From Arthrobacter sp. DWC3 (GTDB lineage Bacteria > Actinomycetota > Actinomycetes > Actinomycetales > Micrococcaceae), in NCBI RefSeq assembly GCF_002929375.1, contig NZ_PJIP01000001.1, positions 1 to 64,000 of the forward strand: 64,000 bases of DNA. Reading direction: 5' to 3'. The position numbers and the translations under genes were made by a program. The notes beneath the pieces are model-generated. The model did no database searches, had not been told where the DNA came from, and saw only the letters and a list, made by a program, of their open reading frames with translations. Shown piece after piece: positions 8,250 through 16,542 of the stretch (the stretch's first letter is position 1; every line of letters begins with the position of its first letter).

Positions 8250-9152
8250 ATGAACGAACTGCTGCCTGAACTGCGCCCCGCCCGTGCCGAGGACCTGTCC
8301 GACCGGACCGGATTCGATGAGCAGTTCCTCGGCCACCATGTACCCATCCCCACCCTTGACGGCGCCGAAACGGTCCTGCTGCCTTACACGCACTTCTCCA
8401 TCCTGATGCGCCTTGATAAGCGCCTCGCCGCGGTTGCGGTGCTCGGCATCGACGGGGAAAAGCTCGTGGACCTCAACCGCTCGGGCATCGATTGGCGGCT
8501 CGATCCACGGCTGGCCGAGGACCAGCAGACCGGGGAGCGGGTGTACGCGAAGAACGACATCGACCGTGGACACCTTGCGCGCCGAGCCTCCGCCGTGTGG
8601 GGTGACACCCGCGCCGAAGCAGCACAGGCGAACGAGGACACCTTCCACTACACCAACGCCGCCCCGCAGGCAGCGAAGTTCAACCAAGGCCTCGAGCTGT
8701 GGCTCGGCCTGGAGACCTACCTGCTGCAGAACGCCGCCGACAACGGCCGGCGGCTCGTCGTACTCACCGGACCGATCTTCAGTGACCAGGATCCTGTGTA
8801 CCGGGGCGTCGACGTTCCGCTGCGGTTCTTCAAGGTCGCGGCATTCCTGCAGGCTGGATCGCTGGCTGCCACGGGCTATGTCGTCGACCAGACGCCGCAG
8901 CTGTCCGACCTGCCGGACGTACCGCGGCCGGGAGCCCTAGATGACAGTGACGCTCCCCCGCTGGGACCATTTCGCACCTTCCAGGTGCCCATCCGGGACA
9001 TCGCCACCCTCACCGGCTTGGACCTCACGGCGCTGATTCCCGTTGACCGCATGCCCATCCCCTCAGCGCTTCCAAGCGCCCACATAACCTCAGCCTGGCG
9101 GGAACTATTCAACCCGGAGGACCTGGATCTGGACTTCGAACTGAAGGGGTAG
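8250..9152 (+). CDS. DNA/RNA non-specific endonuclease, NUC1 family
   Basis: A 300-residue protein with the catalytic DRGHLARR motif (DRGH, with the His as general base) at about 105-112 and the downstream metal-ligand Asn region (TFHYTNAAPQAAKFNQ) of beta-beta-alpha metal nucleases. The family cleaves DNA and RNA with Mg2+ and is usually secreted. No signal peptide is visible here, so the enzyme is either cytoplasmic (for example DNA turnover or defence) or leaves by another route. The ATG at 8250 has only a weak ribosome binding site. No immunity gene is apparent next to it. Confidence 0.85.
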   Translation: MNELLPELRPARAEDLSDRTGFDEQFLGHHVPIPTLDGAETVLLPYTHFSILMRLDKRLAAVAVLGIDGEKLVDLNRSGIDWRLDPRLAEDQQTGERVYAKNDIDRGHLARRASAVWGDTRAEAAQANEDTFHYTNAAPQAAKFNQGLELWLGLETYLLQNAADNGRRLVVLTGPIFSDQDPVYRGVDVPLRFFKVAAFLQAGSLAATGYVVDQTPQLSDLPDVPRPGALDDSDAPPLGPFRTFQVPIRDIATLTGLDLTALIPVDRMPIPSALPSAHITSAWRELFNPEDLDLDFELKG

Positions 9153-9502
9153 CCGCTAGGTTCAGCGCCTTGCCTGTTTATCACCGCCTTATTAGCGGCT
9201 CACCCATCTGTGGGCCGGGTGGAGCCCCAAGGGCAGAGCTCCGCACCGTCCACCTGTGGATGGGCTGCCCGCTACACACTCAGTCGCGACGCTCACGGAC
9301 ATAACGCGAGGTTATCGGCGATTGGAGGCACTGCCGAAACAACTTCTGCCAACAGGCTTAGTGACAACCTGGTGGCACGGAGCAATGATGCTCTGACCGC
9401 GTTGCCGTCGTCATCGAGGATCCACTCGACATGATTCCGAATGGAATCTCGTCTACTCGCACGCGAGGGTGAGTAGGTGATGGCTCAAGAGCGAGCTCGG
9501 GG
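9153..9502. other. Intergenic region without recognisable gene
   Basis: About 350 bases between convergent genes. An 8-bp inverted repeat (AGCCGCTA with TAGCGGCT, about 33 bases apart) follows the nuclease stop. CTACTC/GAGTAG arms lie near 9452-9475 beside the hydrolase stop. Either could aid termination. No convincing coding frame was found. Confidence 0.4.
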
Positions 9503-10141
9503 TCAGGGTTGGTTGGCGCGTGCAGTTCCGGTGGCCGCTGAGGTACCCAGGTCGCTTCCGGGGAGTGCCTGTCCGGCGGTCAGTGCTGCGGCCCAGGCCT
9601 CGGTGGTCCCGACGGAGGCCCAGTTGGAGTTCAGCAGTGCGAGCAGGGTTCTGTGCACGGTCCTAGCGTCAGCGAAGCCGGCGTCGTTCGCGATGTTGAT
9701 GGCACCGGTGGCGTCGGAGAGGACTTCAGTGGTGAAGCCTATGGCTTCGGCTTCGACGGCCGAGCCGAGAATGCAGTTGTTGGTCATGTACCCCACGAGG
9801 GTGACGGTGTCGACATTCTGGTCACGCAGCCACTGTGCGAGGTCGGTGTCCGCGTAGACCGACCCGTACTGCTTGGTGAGGCTCTTCCAGGTCTCGGTGC
9901 GGCGGCTCTCGACCTCGGGGTGGAGCTCGTACTCCGGTGTCCCAGGGGCGAAGACGGGTGCTCCTTCGCCTGCCGAGTGCTGAACGACCACGATCGGGAT
10001 GCCGGCTGCGGTGGCTGCATCGAGGGCTGCCGTGATTCGTGGCAGGGACTGCTCGTGCGGTGGGTACTGGATCTCGAGTAGGCCATCGAAGTACTGCTGC
10101 TGGATGTCGACGAGGACGAGGGCGCGGCGGGGCGTGTTCAT
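9503..10141 (-). CDS. Isochorismatase-family cysteine hydrolase
   Basis: A 212-residue cytoplasmic alpha/beta hydrolase of the isochorismatase/nicotinamidase family. The catalytic triad is visible: Asp in LVLVDIQQQYF (about 11), Lys in SLTKQYGSVY, and Cys in VGYMTNNCILGSA, preceded by the usual cis-peptide region. The substrate is unknown; these enzymes hydrolyse amides or vinyl ethers. The ATG at 10141 is chosen because AGGAG lies 8 bases upstream; longer frames have no such site. It is divergent from a GlxA-type regulator 136 bases away, a common pairing in which the regulator controls the hydrolase. Confidence 0.88.
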   Translation of the reverse strand: MNTPRRALVLVDIQQQYFDGLLEIQYPPHEQSLPRITAALDAATAAGIPIVVVQHSAGEGAPVFAPGTPEYELHPEVESRRTETWKSLTKQYGSVYADTDLAQWLRDQNVDTVTLVGYMTNNCILGSAVEAEAIGFTTEVLSDATGAINIANDAGFADARTVHRTLLALLNSNWASVGTTEAWAAALTAGQALPGSDLGTSAATGTARANQP

Positions 10142-10277
10142 GGGGCATTCTCCTGAGTGAAGAGGAAGAAGTGATCGTCGGAACTGACGTTCATTCCATC
10201 CTTCTCTCCTCAGCAGCGCATCAACAGTGGCACGAATGCCCTTGTACGATGGATTCGGGCCATAAGGGAGGAACTTT

Positions 10278-11246
10278 GTGCACATCGCGGTGTATGCCTT
10301 CGACGGCGTGACGATGTTCCATCTGGCCGTTCCGCAGATGGTCTTCGATGAGGTCACGCGACAGGGACTTGGACAGTGGACGACTGGCTTGTTCTCCGAC
10401 CGTTCCGGCTCCATCCGCACGATGGAGGGCTACCACCTGGCCGGCGTCGAGGGTCCCGACGCTGCGGCCCGAGCGGATGTTGTGGTGGTGCCGTCCTGGT
10501 CCGACGATGGACGCGTGCTCAGTGATCCCTTGCGCACCCTCCTGCTGGATGTACATGGGCGAGGAGTGACGATCCTGGGCCTGTGCCTCGGTGCGATCGC
10601 CGTGGCGGACGCCGGTCTGCTGGCCGGACGTCGGGCCGTCACGCACTGGCAAGCCTTCGCCGCCTTGAGCGAACGACACCCGGACGTACTCCTCGACCGC
10701 TCCGTCCTCTACATCGACCATGGGGACGTCATGACCTCGGCAGGCACCGCCTCGGGTCTGGACGCTTGCCTGCATCTGGTGCGGAACCGTCTGGGAGCCG
10801 ATGCGGCGAACACGGTAGCGCGGAGCCTCGTCGTCGCACCCCATCGTGAAGGCGGCCAGGCACAGTACATCGAGCACCCCGTTCCGCAGCGCTCCACCGA
10901 TGACCCGATTGCACACCTGCTCGAGTGGGCGCTGGGCAACCTCCGTCAACCGCTCACCATCGACCATCTGGCCGAGCAGGCACATATGAGCCGCCGCACA
11001 TTCGTTCGCGCATTCCGCGCAACTACCGGGACAACGCCGTCAGCCTGGATACGGTCCCACCGACTCGATGCCGCACGGCGATTGCTGGAGACCACAGACC
11101 TGTCGATCGACCGCATCGCTGCGGACTGCGGCTTCGGCAACCCGGTCACGCTCCGCCAAAACTTCTCGGCCGTCTTCTCGACCACCCCGACCGACTACAG
11201 ACGGCACTTCCACACCCGGCCTCCGACTCCCACCGCCCCCTACTAG
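10278..11246 (+). CDS. GlxA-family transcriptional regulator (DJ-1/PfpI plus AraC HTH)
   Basis: A 322-residue regulator. Residues 1-175 form a DJ-1/PfpI-like domain with the nucleophile-elbow Cys in ILGLCLGAIAVADAGLLAG and the following HW of RRAVTHW. Residues about 215-310 are an AraC-type double HTH (LAEQAHMSRRTFVRAFRATTG and IAADCGFGNPVTLRQNF). The N-terminal domain probably binds a small effector rather than acting as an enzyme. The GTG start is supported by GGAGG 7 bases upstream. The divergent cysteine hydrolase is its likely target. Confidence 0.9.
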   Translation: MHIAVYAFDGVTMFHLAVPQMVFDEVTRQGLGQWTTGLFSDRSGSIRTMEGYHLAGVEGPDAAARADVVVVPSWSDDGRVLSDPLRTLLLDVHGRGVTILGLCLGAIAVADAGLLAGRRAVTHWQAFAALSERHPDVLLDRSVLYIDHGDVMTSAGTASGLDACLHLVRNRLGADAANTVARSLVVAPHREGGQAQYIEHPVPQRSTDDPIAHLLEWALGNLRQPLTIDHLAEQAHMSRRTFVRAFRATTGTTPSAWIRSHRLDAARRLLETTDLSIDRIAADCGFGNPVTLRQNFSAVFSTTPTDYRRHFHTRPPTPTAPY

Positions 11247-11390
11247 CCTCTCCGCTACCACCGGATTCAGAAGCGAGCTCAGTATTGGTTCGGTAGCAGA
11301 GTCCTACTGGTCAGCCCTTGGCGAAGGAGATCAGCTGACGACGGCGGGGAACAAAGTGTCGGGTAGATCAGCTGCTGGTCAGCACCCGAC

Positions 11391-12782
11391 CTAGAGCGGG
11401 GCAAGTCCCGCGACGGACGCGCTGTGCCGTTCGTACTCTCTTCCCACTGACAGGACGGTTCGTTCAGCAAAAGGCCGACCGATGACCTGCATCCCGATGG
11501 GAAGTCCCTCTTGCGAGAGTCCACAGGGCATCTGCAGCGTCGGTAGCCCGAAGAGGCTGGCGGGTATGGACAATCGCCCATACCCGACGGAGGCTGTCTC
11601 CGTCGTTCCATCCGGCCAGTAGTGCACGGGGTCCTTCGCTGGCAGGGCGGTAGTGAAGACGGTCGGAGCGACAACCACATCGACCGCACGCATCACGTGC
11701 TGCCATGCAGACTTCATCATCTGGCGGAATCGCAGCGCGTGGATGTAGTCCGTCGCCAGGATCGTCTCCCCCACTTCCAGCAGGCCGCGTACCTCGTCGG
11801 TGTAGAGCTCCGGGCTCTCTCGCAAAGTCTCACGGTGGTACGTGCTGGCTTCAGGCATCATGATGCCGGTGATGACCGCACTGAAGTGCTCAGCGTGCGG
11901 GATCTCCACCGGCACGATCCGGGCGCCCCGGTCCTTCAACACGTCAACGGCGTCCTGGACCGTCCTCGCAGTTTCAGGGTCGACCTTCTCCGTGAAGAAG
12001 TTGGTGGGTACCCCGACGCGTAGGCCAACGATTCCGTCGTCGATGCCTTGCGTGAAATCACTGGTTGTTCGCCGATAGGACCCCGGGTCTGCTGGGTCAT
12101 ATGCGCACATCGCGGTGAGCATCAGCGCGGCGTCGGTGACAGTGCGGGTCAGGGGACCGACGTGATCGAGCGACCAGGAAAGAGACGCGATTCCGACGCG
12201 CGAGACACTACCGAAGGTCGGTTTGAGGCCGACGATCCCGCACAGTGATGCAGGAATCCTGATCGAACCCGCTGTGTCCGTTCCGATTGCAGCCAGGGCA
12301 CCCCCGTAGCTCACCACCGCAGCCGATCCCCCACTGGACCCGCCAACTATTCTCTGCAGATCCCAGGGGTTCCTGGTTGTCGGGGTGACACCTCCGTAGG
12401 CGAACTCATGGGTCTGCGTCTTGCCGACCATGATCATTCCGGCGGCGGAAAGCGTCGACACGATGGCGGCGTCATTGTCGGGGATGTGATGCCGACGCAC
12501 CTGGGAGCTGGAGGTGCTGGGAACGCCGGCGGTGTCGATGAGGTCCTTGATCGCGATCGGGATGCCGTGTAGCGGCCCGCGGTAGGCTCCGCGGGAAATG
12601 TCCTTCGTCGCTTCGGTTGCCCGCTGCAGGGCCGCCTCGGCTGTCACGGTGACGAAAGCGTTGACGCGAGGATCGACGTCCTCGATCCGCTGCAGAACCG
12701 ACTCGGTCAGGGCAAGAGGTGTCAGGTCCCCTGATGAGATGAGGGCCGAAGCCTCTGATAGCGAAAGCCTGTACGGTTCCAC
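11391..12782 (-). CDS. Amidase, amidase-signature family
   Basis: A 463-residue cytoplasmic hydrolase with the Ser-cisSer-Lys triad. Lys is in HGIPIAIKDLIDTAG (about 78), the Gly/Ser loop is VGGSSGGSAAVV, and the nucleophile Ser is in IGTDTAGSIRIPAS. Length and motifs fit AtzE/GatA-like amidases. The start is GTG at 12782, 5 bases after the stop of an AtzG/GatC-like small protein, its likely partner. Both follow a sugar-type ABC transporter. This suggests the imported compound or its product carries an amide, for example an amino sugar or acylated amine, which is inference. gatA of the tRNA amidotransferase is unlikely because gatB is absent here. Confidence 0.88.
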   Translation of the reverse strand: MEPYRLSLSEASALISSGDLTPLALTESVLQRIEDVDPRVNAFVTVTAEAALQRATEATKDISRGAYRGPLHGIPIAIKDLIDTAGVPSTSSSQVRRHHIPDNDAAIVSTLSAAGMIMVGKTQTHEFAYGGVTPTTRNPWDLQRIVGGSSGGSAAVVSYGGALAAIGTDTAGSIRIPASLCGIVGLKPTFGSVSRVGIASLSWSLDHVGPLTRTVTDAALMLTAMCAYDPADPGSYRRTTSDFTQGIDDGIVGLRVGVPTNFFTEKVDPETARTVQDAVDVLKDRGARIVPVEIPHAEHFSAVITGIMMPEASTYHRETLRESPELYTDEVRGLLEVGETILATDYIHALRFRQMMKSAWQHVMRAVDVVVAPTVFTTALPAKDPVHYWPDGTTETASVGYGRLSIPASLFGLPTLQMPCGLSQEGLPIGMQVIGRPFAERTVLSVGREYERHSASVAGLAPL

Positions 12783-12787
12783 GTCGG

Positions 12788-13039
12788 TCAGTCGACCCAG
12801 GAGGGGTCGAAGGACGTTGCCGGAATTGTCTCACCAAGGTCGATGGCAGCCAGGCACCGCAGGGACGCATGGACAGGAGCTGCGGCCCTGGCTAGGAGTT
12901 CGAGCCGCTCCGCCGGCACACCGAGGTGTACGTGGTCGACGACGGCCGTCACGAACGCCAGAGCGGTGCTCTGAGCTTCACCCCTGCGTTCTTCATCTCG
13001 CATCTGCTGTATCCGCCTAACCTTTGACCGATCCGTCAC
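12788..13039 (-). CDS. AtzG/GatC-like small accessory protein
   Basis: An 83-residue protein. A basic, helical N-terminus is followed by FVTAVVDHVHLGVPAERLELLARAA and a C-terminal LDLGET-type segment (AIDLGETIPATSFDP), recalling the GatC/AtzG proteins that wrap around amidase subunits. It overlaps the 3' end of the upstream permease by 23 bases and ends 5 bases before the amidase start, so the three are translationally linked. Family assignment rests on size, position and these short similarities. Confidence 0.6.
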   Translation of the reverse strand: MTDRSKVRRIQQMRDEERRGEAQSTALAFVTAVVDHVHLGVPAERLELLARAAAPVHASLRCLAAIDLGETIPATSFDPSWVD

Positions 13040-13898
13040 TGAGACCCGCCACCAGGTACTTCTGTGCGATGAAGGCGATGGCGATCACGGGCAGGGTCAG
13101 GAGCATTGCAGCTGCACCGGCTTGCTGAAGCATCGGCAAGGTCTGTCCCAGTTGCGTGGTGATGAAGACAGGCACGGTTTTCGAGGCCGTGTCGGTCAGG
13201 ACGAGGGCTGTGAGGTACTCCTGGAAGGCGAAGAGGAACACGAACACGCCCGCCGTGAGGATACCGGGCCGCATCAACGGGATCATGATCCTGCGCAGTG
13301 TCCCGAACCGGGTGCACCCATCGATCATGGCGGCCTCGTCGAGCTCCTTGGGGATCTCGGCGAAGAAGTTGCGCAGCAGCCAGATGCTGAACGGCTGGTT
13401 GATCGCCACGAGTGCCGCAGCGAGGGCGAAGTTGGTGTCGTAGATCCCGAGGGCTCTGCTGATGTCGTACATCGGAAGCACCACGGAGAACCGTGGCAGG
13501 GACCGGAAGACGAGGGCGAGCAGGAGAAGGATCGCAGAGACGTACCCCGGGAAGCGTGAGAGCGCGTACGCCGCCGGGACACCGAGCACCAGCGCCACGA
13601 CGGTGGAGATGAGTGCCACAACGGCCGTATTGACGAGGTACTGGGCGAAGTAGGTGGTCTCCCAGAGGTTCTTGAACGCCTCGAGCGTGGGCGTGTAGCC
13701 CGAGAGCACGGGCGGGTTCGCGAAGGCCACATCGGTCGGTTTCGTGACCGAGAGGGCCGTCCAGACGAAGGGAGCCAGCATCAGCAGGGCCATGAGGATC
13801 AGCAGGACGGCGGCCACGCGGTTACCGCGGGAACGCCGTCTGCGGGTCGGGGGACTGGAGACCTCGGTCGACGGCGCGGTAGCTGTGCTGGGCATCAT
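13017..13898 (-). CDS. Sugar ABC transporter permease, MalG type
   Basis: A 293-residue inner-membrane permease. A cytoplasmic basic N-terminus (RRRRSRGNR) is followed by six membrane segments. The EAA coupling loop reads EIPKELDEAAMIDGCTRFGTLRRIMIPLMRPG in stretches typical of the MalG class. It pairs with the permease encoded immediately upstream, with a 4-base overlap. No ATPase gene is in the cluster, so a shared MsiK/UgpC-type ATPase elsewhere must energise it. Confidence 0.9.
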   Translation of the reverse strand: MMPSTATAPSTEVSSPPTRRRRSRGNRVAAVLLILMALLMLAPFVWTALSVTKPTDVAFANPPVLSGYTPTLEAFKNLWETTYFAQYLVNTAVVALISTVVALVLGVPAAYALSRFPGYVSAILLLLALVFRSLPRFSVVLPMYDISRALGIYDTNFALAAALVAINQPFSIWLLRNFFAEIPKELDEAAMIDGCTRFGTLRRIMIPLMRPGILTAGVFVFLFAFQEYLTALVLTDTASKTVPVFITTQLGQTLPMLQQAGAAAMLLTLPVIAIAFIAQKYLVAGLSDGSVKG

Positions 13899-14767
13899 GC
13901 TTTGGTCTTCGCTTCCTTGAGGAGGTCCCGGATGAAGGGGAAGAGGCAGATCAGGATGAGGAGGATCGAGAGCACGTTCACGGCGCTGCCGAGCCCCAGC
14001 TGCTGCGAGCCGTCACGGAACGCGTTGTCGAAGACGTAGTACATGATCGACTCGTTGCCGATAGCGTCCGCCTGCGGGGAGAGCGGGATCAGGCTGTCGA
14101 ACGTCCTCAGGACATCCATGATCGTGATGAGGCAGACGAAACCGATGATCCCGCGCATGGTCGGGATGATGACGTAGAGGTGCATCTTCCACGCAGAGGC
14201 GCCGTCGATGGTCGCGGCTTCGCGCAGTTCCTTGGGGACCCCCTGAAGGCCGGCGAGGATCATCAGCACCGAGAAGGGCAGGAGGTGCCACACGGTGTGT
14301 GCGATGATCATGGCGCGATTGGGCCAGGTGTCGGTGAACCACAGGAACTCCCGGCCCGTCAGCCGCTCGATGGCGAGGTTCAGCACACCACCGAAGTTCG
14401 AGTCGAAGAGCCACGAGAAGGACACAGCCCCGACGACCCCGGGCAGCACGTACGCGACAAGCATGGAACCGAGGATGTACGGACGGAGTGCACCCAGTCC
14501 GTTGACACCGACCGCTATGAGGTACCCGATGACGAGGATGATCGACGTGACGACGATCGTCAGCAGGAGAGTGAAGAACACGGCGCGGCCGAACCGCGGA
14601 TCCGTCAAGGCCTGACTGTAATTGGACAGGCCCACGAAGGTGCCGACCTGCCCGTAGGTAACTTCCTGGAAGCTCCACTGGATGGTGCGCACCAGCGGCA
14701 GGACGAGCAGGCCCACCATCACCAGCAGGCTGGGACCGATCAGTACTGCGAACTCACGACGACGCAT
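13895..14767 (-). CDS. Sugar ABC transporter permease, MalF type
   Basis: A 290-residue permease with six membrane segments, beginning LIGPSLLVMVGLLVLPLVRT. The EAA loop (GVPKELREAATIDGASAWKM) is intact. It follows the binding-protein gene by 89 bases and overlaps the second permease. The substrate is probably a saccharide or amide-containing sugar, given the GH13 enzyme upstream and the amidase downstream. Confidence 0.9.
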   Translation of the reverse strand: MRRREFAVLIGPSLLVMVGLLVLPLVRTIQWSFQEVTYGQVGTFVGLSNYSQALTDPRFGRAVFFTLLLTIVVTSIILVIGYLIAVGVNGLGALRPYILGSMLVAYVLPGVVGAVSFSWLFDSNFGGVLNLAIERLTGREFLWFTDTWPNRAMIIAHTVWHLLPFSVLMILAGLQGVPKELREAATIDGASAWKMHLYVIIPTMRGIIGFVCLITIMDVLRTFDSLIPLSPQADAIGNESIMYYVFDNAFRDGSQQLGLGSAVNVLSILLILICLFPFIRDLLKEAKTKA

Positions 14768-14856
14768 GGCGTCTCCTCACCTGGGGTACGGGGCAGGCAC
14801 ATGGACGAAGCAGTGGCCGCCGAACCGTCACACGGTCCGACGGCCACGGTGCTGCA

Positions 14857-16173
14857 TCAGTTGCCGGCGACAGTCTCTTCGGCGAGACGCTGCATGTCCT
14901 GCATGCCTGCCTCGATGTCGAGTTGACCGGTCAGAACCTGCACGAGGACCGGACGGATCGCGTTCGTGACGGGTGCACTCGCGGGATCGTTCGGGGCCGG
15001 CATGGTGCCGGCCGTGGTCTCGTTGGCGGCGACCGCGTACTTGGAACTCTCGTCCGTGACGATGCCCTCGCGTGCCGGGTAGGCGGCGGGGACGGAGGCC
15101 CTCGAGGCATCCTCGCTGACGGAAGAGGCAATCATCTGGAACAGCATGTCCTTGTCGAGCTGGGTGTTCTCGGGGATCGCCCAACCGTCGACCGACAGGC
15201 GGCTGAACAGGTAGGGCGCGTCGGAGTCGATCGACGGGGGCGCCGCGAAGGCGAAGTCGGCGGCGAGCTTGGAGTTGGTGTCGAGCGTGAGGTCGTTCAT
15301 GCGTCCGGAGAACATGATCGCCATCGCCGCGGTGCCGTTGTACATCTGCTGCTGGACCTTGGGCTGATCGAACGTCGTCACCTGCGGATCCATGTAGGGC
15401 AGCAGGGACTGCAGTCCTTCGAGCGCCTGGCGGGATCCCTCAGAGTCGAACTGCGGTTCACCAGCATCGAGGAAGTCCGTGCCGGTCGAGTTCATGGCGG
15501 CCTGGTAGATGGTTGACACGTCGGCAGTGGCGTTCATGGGCAGCGCGATCGGGTATTCGATATCGCCCTGCTCGCGGATGGTCTTGGCCGCCTCGATCAT
15601 GTCGTCGAAGGTCTTCGGTGGGGTGAGACCGAGGTCCTCGAAGACATCCGCGCGGTATGCCATGACGTACATCTGCGCCTGCATGGGAAGGGCGTAGAGC
15701 TTGCCGTCGTAGGACAATGCGGATCGCATGCCCTCGTTCAGCGCGTCGAGCTTGTACTTCTCCTCGTACTCGGCGACGTAGTCGTCGAGTGCGATGATGC
15801 TGCCGGCTGAGGCGATCTCCGGCACTGCGAAGCCGTAGGTCTCGATGATGTCGTAGCTCCCGGTGTCACCGGAGAGTGTGGCGGTGGTCTTCGTGACCTG
15901 GCCGCTGAAATCAATGGGGTCGTGCTTGAGCGTGACGTTCTCCCGGGTGCAGCTCTTCACCATCGTGTTCGTGAATGGATCTATTGCCGAGGAGTTGTAG
16001 GCGAGGACGTTGACCGTCGTCTCGGCCTCAGGCATGGTGTAGTCGCATTCGACGGCGGTTGCGTCGGCGGCGCCCGTGCGCGATCCGGCGCCGCAGGCGG
16101 TCACCCCGGAGAGCGTGGCCGCAATGACCAAAGTGGTGAGGCCGGTACGGAGATATGTGCGGTAGCGCATCAT
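14857..16173 (-). CDS. Extracellular solute-binding lipoprotein, sugar type
   Basis: A 438-residue binding protein. The signal peptide ends in a lipobox (SGVTAC) at about residue 27, anchoring it outside the membrane. The rest has family-1 binding-protein features: VNVLAYNSSAIDPF, DIIETYGFAVPEIASAG, GKLYALPMQAQMYVMAYRADVFEDLG and a C-terminal WAIPENTQ segment. It delivers substrate to the two permeases downstream. The ligand cannot be named; a GH13 alpha-glucosidase on the same strand suggests an alpha-glucoside. Confidence 0.88.
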   Translation of the reverse strand: MMRYRTYLRTGLTTLVIAATLSGVTACGAGSRTGAADATAVECDYTMPEAETTVNVLAYNSSAIDPFTNTMVKSCTRENVTLKHDPIDFSGQVTKTTATLSGDTGSYDIIETYGFAVPEIASAGSIIALDDYVAEYEEKYKLDALNEGMRSALSYDGKLYALPMQAQMYVMAYRADVFEDLGLTPPKTFDDMIEAAKTIREQGDIEYPIALPMNATADVSTIYQAAMNSTGTDFLDAGEPQFDSEGSRQALEGLQSLLPYMDPQVTTFDQPKVQQQMYNGTAAMAIMFSGRMNDLTLDTNSKLAADFAFAAPPSIDSDAPYLFSRLSVDGWAIPENTQLDKDMLFQMIASSVSEDASRASVPAAYPAREGIVTDESSKYAVAANETTAGTMPAPNDPASAPVTNAIRPVLVQVLTGQLDIEAGMQDMQRLAEETVAGN

Positions 16174-16542
16174 CAGGTCCTTAGGTGTCGTGGGGTGGGG
16201 CGACTCGTCGATCCCTTGGGAAGTCGAGTTGCAGCCCGGCAGCGGCTAGCCGATGCAGGGCGGGGCCGCCCTTCCGTGTGCAGTCGCCGTGGGCGGGCCA
16301 CCACGTGAACCCGAAGTGGCCATGGGGTCATGGCCTGGCGCCGTGGTTCCCATCCCGCTGATGCGGCTCGTCGCCTCCTCTGGCTGCGACGCCGTATCTG
16401 TTCAGGGTGGTGTCCCACGTAGAACTGAGTGTAAGCCGGACCTCCGACATCCTCACGTGGCTGGTCAGATGCCGTTGTCTGTTGTAGGCGGTGGGAGCAG
16501 TCGCAAAACGGTGACCTTCTGTCTCGAAATTGGGCCATCACC
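16174..16542. other. Intergenic region upstream of the transporter genes
   Basis: About 370 bases between the GH13 gene and the binding-protein gene. It lacks a credible coding frame; the open frames are Arg/Pro-rich shadows. It probably holds the transporter promoter, but no confident -35/-10 pair or operator was seen. Confidence 0.4.

Noticed and set aside
7180-8253. Plus-strand frame across the pstS 5' half and its promoter
   Set aside because: Antisense to pstS, whose lipobox and binding motifs are unambiguous; codon use is not gene-like.
9210-9434. 74-residue plus-strand frame between the nuclease and hydrolase genes
   Set aside because: No start signal, no recognisable motif and composition typical of non-coding DNA here.
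11391-12782. gatA subunit of the tRNA amidotransferase
   Set aside because: The gene lacks gatB nearby and sits in a transporter operon; a metabolic amidase is more consistent.
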